A stretch of DNA of 64,000 nt from Cytophagaceae bacterium. GTDB taxonomy: Bacteria > Bacteroidota > Bacteroidia > Cytophagales > Spirosomataceae. Below are positions 53,397 through 62,415 of the stretch, one piece after another. The first letter of the stretch is position 1. Each line of letters starts with the position of its first letter. The notes below the pieces were generated by a model. It was not told the DNA's origin. It made no database searches and was given only the letters and a program-made list of their open reading frames with translations. The stretch is from contig JAIXOL010000027.1 of NCBI GenBank assembly GCA_027486845.1, positions 124,001 to 188,000 on the forward strand. The letters are read 5' to 3'. The position numbers and the translations under genes were made by a program.

Positions 53397-54998
53397 TTAG
53401 AATGCAATTTTATTAAGATAAAAAACCCTCCTTCTTCCTTCGCTTCTATTTGCAATTTGCTGATATCCCCAAGCTAAATAATAATTTTCATGCCAATATT
53501 CAATGTCATCGGTAGCTGTATCTCTTACTTTGTCCCCTTCTTTTTGAGTGTCAATATCAATAGTTTTGATACCCTCAATTACCTCATTCCCTCTCACTAT
53601 TTTGGTGGCGAGTTTACCTTTATTGCTGTAAACTAGGGCAATTTCATCGCCTTCATATCGAATTTTAACTTTCTCTTTTAGTTCCATACTTTTTACATTA
53701 TCAAAACTAAAACTGTTATCCCAAACTAATTTTCCATCTAAATCAAATCCAGCTACAATGGCATGAGTGTATTTAAAACCATCAAATTGTTGGTTATTAT
53801 TACTATAGTTTGAATACATCCACGGATTCCATGCCCAAGAATTTAAACCATAATAACGAGTAAAACGCATCGCATTTAACGAACTATAACCAAACCCAAA
53901 AGGCGAGCCAAATGCACTTCCATAAAATGGCGATCCATAGTTATTGTTATTCCTAAATTCTGGATAAAAAACCTCAGCTACTAAAATATATTGATTGTCT
54001 TTTTTGATAATTTCGTGAACTAAAACCCTATAATTGAGTTTTAAATCATCGCCTTTGCCTTTTTTCTTTTTGATTTTTTTTTCAATCTTTTCTTGTTGTT
54101 TCGGCGGTAAAAATTTGAAAAAATTCTTAAAATCAGTAAAACTATGCATTTTCAAGTATTCGGGAGTTTCACCATCAACTTTACTGATGTATAGTCCTTG
54201 CGACATTGGCCCACCATTTGATTGGTATCCCTTAAAACCATAGTTTCCAATCATTAATTGAGTTCCATCATTCAATGAAAATAGTTTTCCAGTCAACAAT
54301 CCATAATCTTCTTCTGGTTCGACAGTCAATTGTTCAACAATTTTGCCATTAGGATTTATCCGTTTAACAGCCATATAACTTGAACGACCTTTTTTAACAG
54401 AATATGAAACTACGAGTAAATTATTGATATCGTCATAATCCAGCGACGAAATACTTGCGGTGCCTTTAATTCCACCCGCTAAAATACGCGGTTGCATTTT
54501 ATTAAAATTGACACTCATCAAGACGGGCTCTTCCTTTACCATACCTGCTAAGTAAGCTACCTCGTTGAACACTTTGAATTCAGAAATTTCAAAACGACGA
54601 ATATTTTCAAAGAAAAACTTTTGAATGATTCCAATTCCAGTAGAAACTTTTATAATTTGGTAAAGATCTGAATTGTATTTGCTAAATAGAAAATAAACAT
54701 CTCGACCATCTCGATAAAAATCAACCATTGATTGATTTTCTTCTAAGTCACCATTTTTTGACCAACTTTGTTGAAGTTGAGTATCTAATTTGGTAATATT
54801 AAAGTTTAGTTTCCCAATTTTTGTTAAAAGCAAAACACCTTCTTCGCCAAGTGTAATCACCTGAAAACCTTGGTCATCACCACGAGTTGGTATTTCTACA
54901 CGCTTTACACTTTGTGCATTAACATGAGAAAAGCTAACGATCAATAATGAAAACAAATTTATTCTTAAAAAATACTTTTTTATTTTTTTAATTTCCAT
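53397..54998 (-). CDS. Exported protein of unknown function with Gly/Ser/Asn/Tyr-rich insert
   Basis: 533 residues from the ATG at 54998 (signal peptide ending S-H-V-N-A-Q); a TTG five codons up is less likely. It has the same beta-rich architecture as its downstream paralogue (L-G-E-E-G-V-L-L-L-T-K, I-T-K-L-D-T-Q-L-Q-Q-S-W). Distinctive features are a lysine-only basic cluster (K-I-E-K-K-I-K-K-K-K-G-K) at ~305 and a low-complexity aromatic insert around residues 350-400, rich in N, G, S, F and Y. Its start overlaps the EVE gene end by 11 nt, so they are co-translated. Function unknown. Confidence 0.75.
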   Translation of the reverse strand: MEIKKIKKYFLRINLFSLLIVSFSHVNAQSVKRVEIPTRGDDQGFQVITLGEEGVLLLTKIGKLNFNITKLDTQLQQSWSKNGDLEENQSMVDFYRDGRDVYFLFSKYNSDLYQIIKVSTGIGIIQKFFFENIRRFEISEFKVFNEVAYLAGMVKEEPVLMSVNFNKMQPRILAGGIKGTASISSLDYDDINNLLVVSYSVKKGRSSYMAVKRINPNGKIVEQLTVEPEEDYGLLTGKLFSLNDGTQLMIGNYGFKGYQSNGGPMSQGLYISKVDGETPEYLKMHSFTDFKNFFKFLPPKQQEKIEKKIKKKKGKGDDLKLNYRVLVHEIIKKDNQYILVAEVFYPEFRNNNNYGSPFYGSAFGSPFGFGYSSLNAMRFTRYYGLNSWAWNPWMYSNYSNNNQQFDGFKYTHAIVAGFDLDGKLVWDNSFSFDNVKSMELKEKVKIRYEGDEIALVYSNKGKLATKIVRGNEVIEGIKTIDIDTQKEGDKVRDTATDDIEYWHENYYLAWGYQQIANRSEGRRRVFYLNKIAF

Positions 54999-55398
54999 AT
55001 CCTTTTGAAACAATTAGGTCAAACTCTTCTTTTTTAAGTTGTTGAACAGAGAGGCGAGACTGACGAATCAAAGAAACATCTTGCAGGCGTTCATCGGCTT
55101 TGATGGCTTTTAATGTAACACTTTTTGGCAATTTTTCTACTGGAGCTAAATTAACAACAACCCATCGAGGATCATCAGTTGTAGGATCTGGATAAGCCTC
55201 TTTTACAATTTTCGCTATTCCAACTACCTCAACGCCTTCATTCGAATGATAAAATAAAACTAAGTCGTCAAGTTTCATTGCCGCAAGATTATTTCGAGCT
55301 TGATAGTTTCTAACGCCATCCCAAGTACCTACGCCTTGACTAACGAAATCGTCCCAAGAATATTTGAAAGGTTCTGATTTTACGAGCCAATAATTCAT
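54988..55398 (-). CDS. EVE domain protein (PUA-like)
   Basis: 136 residues, entirely an EVE domain: N-Y-W-L-V-K-S-E-P at the start, W-D-G-V-R-N-Y-Q-A-R-N (~26-36), D-D-L-V-L-F-Y-H-S (~44), Y-P-D-P-T and the terminal R-Q-S-R-L-S-V-Q. EVE domains resemble YTH and PUA and are proposed to bind modified bases in DNA or RNA. Cytoplasmic. It heads a four-gene minus-strand run with two exported paralogues and an rRNA-type methyltransferase. Confidence 0.93.
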   Translation of the reverse strand: MNYWLVKSEPFKYSWDDFVSQGVGTWDGVRNYQARNNLAAMKLDDLVLFYHSNEGVEVVGIAKIVKEAYPDPTTDDPRWVVVNLAPVEKLPKSVTLKAIKADERLQDVSLIRQSRLSVQQLKKEEFDLIVSKGYGN

Positions 55399-55629
55399 TG
55401 AATATTGATTAAATTTTGATTAATATTTGCCGTTTTTTGCTTTTACAGTACAAAATTAAAGTAAAATTGATATTTATCTAAGCATATTGTTTAATATTGC
55501 TAATAGAATAATTTGTAAAGTAAATCCCACTGGTATTTCATATTTTAGAGGATTTTGCCAATAAATAAGATATAAAGAATTATTCTAAATGAACAAACAA
55601 AATGTATTTCCTTTGTAAAAAATTGAATA

Positions 55630-57144
55630 ATGAAAGTCGTGAAGGGAATTATAATCTACTTGTTTATACAATTTATTATTCGTACCTCATTTGGACAAAG
55701 TCCGAATATCCTTTGGCAAAAATCTTTGGGCGGAAGTTTCTATGACAAGGCTACTTCAGTACTTGAATTGGAGGATGGAGGGTATATTGTGGGTGGTCAT
55801 TCTCAATCAAGTAACTTTGATCTTTCAATGAATCATGGCGGATCCGATTGGTGGATTGTTCGGCTAAACAATAATGGAAATATAATTTGGCAAAAATCTT
55901 TGGGGGGTAGCAATGATGAATATTTAAAAAAAATCATAAAAACTCCAGATGGAAATATTCTGTGTATTGGCGATACAAAATCAAACAATGGCGATATCAC
56001 TAATTATATCGACCAAATTGATTTCTGGGTTGCAAAAATTGATTTATTTGGCAATCTCATTTGGGAAAAGTGTTATGGTGGAGTGAATATTGACATTGGT
56101 TATTCAGTCTGTACAACAGATGACGGAAATTTTCTGATTGCAGGTTCAACAGAATCTCAATATCCATATATCAGAAACAATCATGGTTTATCTGACTTTC
56201 TTTTAATTAAAATCGACCCAGAAGGCAATGAAATTTGGCAAAAAACTTATGGTGGTAGCGGAAATGAAACCTGTAAATCAATTAAAAAATCTAGCAATGG
56301 TGGTTACATATTAGTTGGAAACAGCACGTCTATCGATGGTGATTTAAGCAATAATTTTGGACAACAGGATGTTTGGATGCTAAAAATTGATAATGCAGGC
56401 CAAGTAGAATGGCAACAAAACTTTGGGGGCAGTAAAGATGATTTTATTAATAATTTCACAGAAGATCATGAAGGTAATTTTGTAATAATTGGAGAAACCT
56501 ATTCTTTTGACTTTGATGCTATTGAAAACCATAGTGGAAATGGAGCAAGGGATTTTTTTATACTAAAAATTTCTGCTCAGGGAAATAAAATATGGAATCA
56601 TTGTTATGGTGGAAGTGGCGATGAATATGCACGAGGTATTATAGAAAGCAATAGTAACGAATACGTTGTTGTAGGCGAGTCATACTCGAATGATGGTCAA
56701 GCAACCAATAATATTGGCAGTGCGGATGTTTGGATTATTAAGCTTAACTCTACAGATGGCGAAATTATTTGGCAAAAAAAATACGGAAGTGAAGGACATG
56801 ACGAACCAAATGATTTGATACTTACCTTTGACAATAATTTTTTATTTGTTGGAAATACTCTTCCAGTTCAAAACTTTAACGATGTAACTCAACATTACGG
56901 TGATGATGACTTTTGGATAGTAAAACTGCTGAATAATGATTGTGTGAAAAACCTTTTTCTAAAAAAAGATATGCTATACGGAAACAAAAATTTTAGTTCT
57001 TCTGAAATTATATCAAGCAGTACAAAAGTACTTAGTTCGACCTCTCAAATTATATATTCGGCAAAAAAAAGTATCTTATTGCAAAGTGGCTTTTCAACTC
57101 AAAATGGAGCAGTTTTTGAGGCTAAAATTGAAGGTTGTAATTAA
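55630..57144 (+). CDS. Exported seven-repeat propeller protein with 3-coathanger-stack C-terminus
   Basis: 504 residues. The signal peptide ends R-T-S-F-G-Q. Seven repeats of ~55-60 residues follow, each with the core I-W-Q-K-x-x-G-G (W-Q-K-S-L-G-G twice, then W-E-K-C-Y-G-G, W-Q-K-T-Y-G-G, W-Q-Q-N-F-G-G, W-N-H-C-Y-G-G, W-Q-K-K-Y-G-S) and a D-x-W-x-x-K strand, which fits a seven-bladed propeller. The C-terminal ~60 residues form a 3-coathanger-stack domain ending E-A-K-I-E-G-C-N, as in the esterase at the window start. Probably secreted; the ligand is unknown. It is monocistronic, with a terminator right after it. Confidence 0.85.
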   Translation: MKVVKGIIIYLFIQFIIRTSFGQSPNILWQKSLGGSFYDKATSVLELEDGGYIVGGHSQSSNFDLSMNHGGSDWWIVRLNNNGNIIWQKSLGGSNDEYLKKIIKTPDGNILCIGDTKSNNGDITNYIDQIDFWVAKIDLFGNLIWEKCYGGVNIDIGYSVCTTDDGNFLIAGSTESQYPYIRNNHGLSDFLLIKIDPEGNEIWQKTYGGSGNETCKSIKKSSNGGYILVGNSTSIDGDLSNNFGQQDVWMLKIDNAGQVEWQQNFGGSKDDFINNFTEDHEGNFVIIGETYSFDFDAIENHSGNGARDFFILKISAQGNKIWNHCYGGSGDEYARGIIESNSNEYVVVGESYSNDGQATNNIGSADVWIIKLNSTDGEIIWQKKYGSEGHDEPNDLILTFDNNFLFVGNTLPVQNFNDVTQHYGDDDFWIVKLLNNDCVKNLFLKKDMLYGNKNFSSSEIISSSTKVLSSTSQIIYSAKKSILLQSGFSTQNGAVFEAKIEGCN

Positions 57145-57146
57145 AA

Positions 57147-57178
57147 AAAATGGCGAAGAAAAAATACTTCGCCATTTT
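57147..57178. terminator. Convergent bidirectional terminator
   Basis: AAAATGGCGAAG (57147-57158) and CTTCGCCATTTT (57167-57178) are perfect arms between the convergent propeller and BNR genes. Confidence 0.9.
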
Positions 57179-57192
57179 CAAATGTTTTTTTA

Positions 57193-60100
57193 TCAGTTTA
57201 TATCTTTCTTCTTGCCAACACTAATGGCTGGAAGTTGATTTTCAAGCACCATTTTATTGAATGCTGGCACGTCTTCATCTATGACTTTCTTAAGTTTATC
57301 TGTTGTTTTTTCCATCTTTTTAGACAAATCATCAAGTGCTTCATAAGAACCTTTAGTTGGTTTAGCGTCTGCACTTGAAACAACACTTGCTACACCTGCA
57401 ATTTTATCATTAAGACGAATTGGATACGCTAATAAATCTTGAGTTGCTCGTGCCTTATTCTGAACTAATGTTTGTTCTAAATCCTCTAAATTTTTGAGCA
57501 TTGGCTTAGTCAGTTTTTGGAATTTACTAATCAAGACTGTATCTTTTACACTTTTCATATATTCAGATACAGCTTTTTTAATTTCACGCATTTGATTAAT
57601 TGCCTTATGGTTTTCATCTAATTTTCTATGAATCTTTAACAATAAATCAAACTGTTCTTTTAACTCGGCATCAGTTACAGGATTACGCGGGTCTTTTTTG
57701 ATTTCTGCAATTTCTTCTTTTATAATATTTTTGCCTACAACCAATCTAACCTTATAATTTCCAGGAATTACCTTTGGCCCAATAGTGCTCCCAGCCCACA
57801 TCGGAGAGCGTTCGCCTGAAATTTCAGTGGCATCAGCATAACGCATATTCCAAACAAAGTGATTCTGTCCAGCATTTGCTGAAAGTAATCCAGATTTCGT
57901 TTGTTTAGTATCTTCATAAAAATCTTTTGATGCCTTTTGCTCCTCTCCTTTAACATCCTTTTTACTTGAATATGTGATGATAGTGTCATTTGTCATTGTC
58001 AAAAACTGTAATTTAACCTCATCTTTTGGGACATTTTTAAAGTAGTAATTTACCAAAACACCATTTGGAGCATTCTGACCTTCATCTTTTGGAGCTCCAC
58101 GTCGGCCACCGCCATCACCACCTTGCATTCTGTATGAATGGCGTGGCTTAAACAGGTGAATATCAGCCACTGCATTGTCTTTAATTTCATATAATGGAGT
58201 CAAATCATCTAAAATCCAAAACGAACGACCATGTGTAGCAACTACTAAGTCTTTTTCACGCTTTTGAACTTGCAAATCACGAACAGAAGTAATCGGAAGA
58301 TTATTATTCAACGGATTCCAAGAGGCACCATCATCAAATGAAACATAAATTCCTCTTTCTGTTCCAGCATATAACAGACCTTCTTTATTTGGGTCTTCAC
58401 GCACTACACGAGTATATTCATCTGTTGGAATTCCTCCAACAATATTTGTCCATGTTTTACCATAATCGCTTGTTTTAAAGAGATAAGGTTTTCTATCACC
58501 AAACATATATCGAGTTGCAGCAACATAAGCTTTTCCTTTTACAAAATCGGAGGTATGAATGGTCGAAATTAAAGCGAAATCACCTAATTGAGAATTTGGA
58601 ATCGTAATACTTGACCAGTTTTTGCCATTATCACGAGTCACATGAATAAATCCATCATCCGAACCAGCCCAAATATTTCCCTTTTCGATTGTAGATTCAG
58701 CTAAAGCAAATATAGTAGCATAAATTTCAGCACCAGTTTGGTCAAGAGTAATTGGCCCACCAGTTGCACCGGTTGTCTTTGGGTCATTTCTTGTCAAGTC
58801 TGGACTTATAGTTTCCCAAGAATTTCCGCCATCGTGAGTAACGTGAACGTATTGTGACGTTGCATATAAGCGTGTATCATCATGAGGTGAAAAAATAATC
58901 GGATAAGTCCATTGGAAACGGTACTTCTTCTCGGCTGAAGTATGTCCCATATTATTTTCAGGATATACCATGATATTTTGTTCTTGGTTATTTTCAACAT
59001 TAAGTTTTGTCATATAACCATCATAAGAACCACCGTAAGTTATCTTTGAATTTTTTGGGTCAATGGCAATATAGCCAGACTCACCACCTGAAACTGGATA
59101 CCAATCACGAATTCCAATTGAGTTACCATCTGTGCGGCTTGCTATTCTAACGGTACTATTGTCTTGTTGAGAGCCATAAACATTATAAGGAAAATCATTA
59201 TCAAGATGTACATGATAAAACTGAGCCGTTGGAATATCAATATCGGAAAATGTAAATCCATCATTAAAAGTAACTTCTGCTCCACCATCATCTCCAATGA
59301 TAAAATTCGATGGATTTTTTGGATTTATCCAAACATCATGCGTATCTCCATGATGAACATTTAGATTTCTGATAGTTTTACCCCCATCTGTTGATTTAAA
59401 TGAATTTACATTTAATATAATCAAAGCATTTTCATTTTGTGGGTCTGCTTGCAGATTCATGTAATACCATGGTCTTTGCCAAAGATTTTTGTTGTCATTA
59501 ACTAATGTCCAATGTTCACCAGCATCATATGAAGTGTAAAGTCCACCCTTTACATTTTCAATCATAGCATATAGGCGATTTGAGTTTGCTGGAGAAACAG
59601 CAATTCCGATTTTACCCAAAAGTCCTTTTGGCATACCAGGTTTTTGGTTTAGCGATTCCCAAGTATCACCTCCATCTACTGATTTATAAAGACCACATCC
59701 AAGACCACCACTACTCATACTGTGGCCATTACGATAAGCTTGCCAGAGTGTTGCATAAACAATTCTTGGATTATTTGGGTCAAGTCTTACTTGATAAGCA
59801 CCAGTACTATCATTCTTGGCTAAAATATGTTCCCAAGTTTTGCCACCATCTTTACTCCTGAAAACACCCCTTTCTTTGTTTGGTGCAAATGGATTACCTA
59901 CTGCGGCAACATAAACCAGATTATGGTCTTTGGGGTGTACCTCTATCGTTGCTATTGCATCGGCTTTTGGTAAACCAACGTGTTTCCATGTTTTACCAGC
60001 ATCTGTTGATTTATAAACACCATCGCCATAACTAATATTGCTACGCATATCGGCTTCGCCCATTCCAACATATACAACATTAGGGTCAGAAGGAGCAACA

Positions 60101-60435
60101 GCAATTGCACCAACTGAACTTGACTTAAATGTACTATCGCCAATGTGGTTCCAATTCATTCCTGCATCGGTTGTTTTCCATACTCCTCCACCAACAGCCC
60201 CAAAGTAATAAGTAAGAGGTTGGTCAACATGACCGGAAACAGCCAATGACCTTCCAGCACGAAACGGACCAATATTTCGCCAAGAGAGATCTTTATATAG
60301 ATTGTTATCAATTTTTGTTGTAGTGATATTTGTAAGTGCTTGAGAGGATGGCTGAGGTAAATTTACTTTCTTTTTCTGGGCAAAAGCAGAAATTGATAAA
60401 GTACAGCCCAATAACAATAGGGTGATTTTATTCAT
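57193..60435 (-). CDS. Large exported BNR/sortilin (VPS10)-like propeller protein
   Basis: 1080 residues. The signal peptide ends S-A-F-A-Q. About ten Asp-box motifs (T-D-A-G-M-N-W, T-D-A-G-K-T-W, K-D-G-G-K-T-W, V-D-G-G-D-T-W and others) spread over residues ~75-700, enough for two propellers of the xyloglucanase/VPS10 kind. A beta domain follows (~740-900) and then a helical, Lys/Glu-rich C-terminal region (~900-1070), probably coiled coil. Annotated relatives are called 'glycosyl hydrolase', but I see no catalytic residues. Stand-alone gene with terminator. Confidence 0.85.
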   Translation of the reverse strand: MNKITLLLLGCTLSISAFAQKKKVNLPQPSSQALTNITTTKIDNNLYKDLSWRNIGPFRAGRSLAVSGHVDQPLTYYFGAVGGGVWKTTDAGMNWNHIGDSTFKSSSVGAIAVAPSDPNVVYVGMGEADMRSNISYGDGVYKSTDAGKTWKHVGLPKADAIATIEVHPKDHNLVYVAAVGNPFAPNKERGVFRSKDGGKTWEHILAKNDSTGAYQVRLDPNNPRIVYATLWQAYRNGHSMSSGGLGCGLYKSVDGGDTWESLNQKPGMPKGLLGKIGIAVSPANSNRLYAMIENVKGGLYTSYDAGEHWTLVNDNKNLWQRPWYYMNLQADPQNENALIILNVNSFKSTDGGKTIRNLNVHHGDTHDVWINPKNPSNFIIGDDGGAEVTFNDGFTFSDIDIPTAQFYHVHLDNDFPYNVYGSQQDNSTVRIASRTDGNSIGIRDWYPVSGGESGYIAIDPKNSKITYGGSYDGYMTKLNVENNQEQNIMVYPENNMGHTSAEKKYRFQWTYPIIFSPHDDTRLYATSQYVHVTHDGGNSWETISPDLTRNDPKTTGATGGPITLDQTGAEIYATIFALAESTIEKGNIWAGSDDGFIHVTRDNGKNWSSITIPNSQLGDFALISTIHTSDFVKGKAYVAATRYMFGDRKPYLFKTSDYGKTWTNIVGGIPTDEYTRVVREDPNKEGLLYAGTERGIYVSFDDGASWNPLNNNLPITSVRDLQVQKREKDLVVATHGRSFWILDDLTPLYEIKDNAVADIHLFKPRHSYRMQGGDGGGRRGAPKDEGQNAPNGVLVNYYFKNVPKDEVKLQFLTMTNDTIITYSSKKDVKGEEQKASKDFYEDTKQTKSGLLSANAGQNHFVWNMRYADATEISGERSPMWAGSTIGPKVIPGNYKVRLVVGKNIIKEEIAEIKKDPRNPVTDAELKEQFDLLLKIHRKLDENHKAINQMREIKKAVSEYMKSVKDTVLISKFQKLTKPMLKNLEDLEQTLVQNKARATQDLLAYPIRLNDKIAGVASVVSSADAKPTKGSYEALDDLSKKMEKTTDKLKKVIDEDVPAFNKMVLENQLPAISVGKKKDIN

Positions 60436-60460
60436 AACTAGTGATAAGTTTAGGTTTATG

Positions 60461-60472
60461 CGTAAAAATACG
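60461..60472 (-). promoter_or_regulatory. Candidate promoter element shared with leuS (GTATTTTTACGC on minus strand)
   Basis: Same 12-mer as 33188-33199, here 26 nt upstream of the BNR gene start, with TTTG about 15 nt further upstream. Confidence 0.3.
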
Positions 60473-60559
60473 TTCTAAGTAATAACAAAACAAAAAAAAT
60501 AACGAAATTTGTAAACGATTTAACCCATCTATAAATATTGTAATTTAAACTTAAGAAAT

Positions 60560-61135
60560 ATGAATTTTATAACATTCTCACCATCAACTGACTTTGCGAC
60601 ATTTGTTGAACATTGGTCACAGTTATATGACCCCAACTCAAACTGGGAGGCAAACTATTATAAACACATAAAAATTGGTAAGCCTTTTACGCATAATGAT
60701 ATAATGGAGCTTTTTGAATGGCAAAGTCAAGCAGGCCTAGGAAAGATTCGAACGACAGCCATCAAAGATAAAATTTATCCTCATCTCGACTACATCAATG
60801 ATATGAAATTTGAGGAAACCTTGGATTTGGAAGTTTTTAATGAAAAATTTAGTGAAGTAGCTGCTGTTTCAAGGACTTTGATTTTACATATGATTAAACC
60901 AGAGTTTTATCCAATGTTCGACCAAAATGTGCATGTTGCCTACAATTTTATTCATGGCATTGAAATGGGGCCAAACGAATATCCAATCAAGGCAGAACCA
61001 AGATTAAAGTTTTATTTTAGACACTTCGTTCCTTTCATTACAAAAGTAAAAGGTGATATTCCAATGAAGAAAATTGACGAAGCTCTCGATACCTTTGGAC
61101 AGTTAATAAAGAGAAATCCTAAACTAAAAATATAA
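60560..61135 (+). CDS. Protein of unknown function
   Basis: 191 residues with no signal peptide or membrane segment, so cytoplasmic. It is mostly helical and acidic/aromatic. Characteristic stretches are H-W-S-Q-L-Y-D-P-N-S-N-W, L-F-E-W-Q-S-Q-A-G-L-G-K and I-K-P-E-F-Y-P-M-F-D-Q-N-V-H-V-A-Y (~110-126). The last resembles segments of small helix-hairpin-helix-type proteins, but I cannot assign a family. It is followed 67 bp later by the DinB paralogues on the same strand. Confidence 0.75.
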   Translation: MNFITFSPSTDFATFVEHWSQLYDPNSNWEANYYKHIKIGKPFTHNDIMELFEWQSQAGLGKIRTTAIKDKIYPHLDYINDMKFEETLDLEVFNEKFSEVAAVSRTLILHMIKPEFYPMFDQNVHVAYNFIHGIEMGPNEYPIKAEPRLKFYFRHFVPFITKVKGDIPMKKIDEALDTFGQLIKRNPKLKI

Positions 61136-61202
61136 TTTTAGTTTATAGTATGTCAATTCATGGCTTTTTCTGAAATTTGCAAGTAAATTATACTTCATAT
61201 TT

Positions 61203-61667
61203 ATGACTAACAATCAACTCGAAAAAATTATAGACAATTTGGACACCGTTTTTAGAGGTGATGCTTGGCATGGACCGTCAGTGATGGAGTTTCTGAATTC
61301 GATGCCACTTGATATTGTTGATGTTCAAAAAAACTTTTCTAAACATACAATTTGTCAAATAGTTTATCATCTTTCGGCATGGCGGAACTTTGTTTATGAA
61401 AAACTTAATGATAATATTCGATTTGACTTAGTTGACGAAATCGATAATTACGGAAGTGAGGAAGCGATAACAAAAGCTAATTGGTCTACTTTAGTAAATA
61501 ATCTTAAAGAATCACAAGAAAAACTGATTGAAAAACTCTCCAAATTTGATGATAGTTTGCTAAATCGACTTGTGCCTGGTCAAGATTATGATTTTTATAA
61601 ATTATTAACTGGATTGATTCAACACGACACTTATCATCTTGGTATGATTTGGGTACTATGGGATTAA
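61203..61667 (+). CDS. DinB-family putative metal-dependent protein (copy 1)
   Basis: 154 residues forming one four-helix DinB/YfiT-like domain. Candidate metal ligands are His in I-V-Y-H-L-S-A-W (~55) and the H-x3-H pair in I-Q-H-D-T-Y-H (~139-143). The N-terminal signature G-D-A-W-H-G-P-S-V is shared with the next gene. Family members include thiol-dependent transferases and hydrolases; the substrate is unknown. Confidence 0.85.
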   Translation: MTNNQLEKIIDNLDTVFRGDAWHGPSVMEFLNSMPLDIVDVQKNFSKHTICQIVYHLSAWRNFVYEKLNDNIRFDLVDEIDNYGSEEAITKANWSTLVNNLKESQEKLIEKLSKFDDSLLNRLVPGQDYDFYKLLTGLIQHDTYHLGMIWVLWD

Positions 61668-61788
61668 ATTTTAGTTAATAGTCAACAAGTTCACGATCAA
61701 TAGAAATTTTCAACATTAGTAAGGTAAACTTAAATTAAGATTTAAAGATAAAAAATAGTACATTCTCAACGAAAGAGAATCTTTTATT

Positions 61789-62331
61789 ATGGAAGAATTG
61801 CAAACAAAAGAACTTGAACGAATCAAGACATTACTTAATGCCGCCTTTCATGGCGGTGCTTGGCATGGCCCTTCGGTTTTAGAAAACCTCAAAGATATTA
61901 AACCAAAAACGGCCGGCACTCGCCAAAAGAATATTCATACAATTGCCGAGTTGGTTTATCATATCACAACTTGGAGGATTTTTGCCTTAAAAAAAATCCA
62001 AGGAGATGTTGAATTTGAAATTAAAACTGAAAAACAAAATTGGGGAAATATTAGCGAAGTGGACGATTTTGAATGGGAAACACTTCAAATGGAACTTACC
62101 CTAAGCCATGATGAATTGATGAGTGCTTTGGAAGAAAAAGATGATAGTTTCTTGAACGAAATTGTTCCAGGTGCTGAGTATGATTTTTACACTTTGCTCC
62201 ATGGTATCATTCATCATGATTTATACCATAATGGACAAGTAGGTATTCTAAAAAAGTCTGCTCCGAAAACGAGCAAGTTCGATGATGAAGATGAATTCCG
62301 AACGACAAGCTATTTTGAAGACGAATATTGA
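61789..62331 (+). CDS. DinB-family putative metal-dependent protein (copy 2)
   Basis: 180 residues, paralogous to the preceding gene: G-G-A-W-H-G-P-S-V, L-V-Y-H-I-T-T-W and I-H-H-D-L-Y-H occupy matching positions. It carries an extra C-terminal tail of ~25 acidic residues (F-D-D-E-D-E-F) absent from copy 1. The 121-bp spacing suggests either a shared transcript or a recent tandem duplication that has since diverged. Confidence 0.85.
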   Translation: MEELQTKELERIKTLLNAAFHGGAWHGPSVLENLKDIKPKTAGTRQKNIHTIAELVYHITTWRIFALKKIQGDVEFEIKTEKQNWGNISEVDDFEWETLQMELTLSHDELMSALEEKDDSFLNEIVPGAEYDFYTLLHGIIHHDLYHNGQVGILKKSAPKTSKFDDEDEFRTTSYFEDEY

Positions 62332-62346
62332 TTTCTTGAGTTCTTT

Positions 62347-62385
62347 AAAAATAGGTCTAAAGTTTCTATAATTTTAGACCTATTT
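62347..62385. terminator. Convergent terminator hairpin
   Basis: AAATAGGTCTAAA (62349-62361) and TTTAGACCTATTT (62373-62385) are perfect arms between the DinB copy 2 and metallo-hydrolase genes. Confidence 0.88.
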
Positions 62386-62415
62386 CTGTAAACAATTATC
62401 TAAAAATCAATCAAA

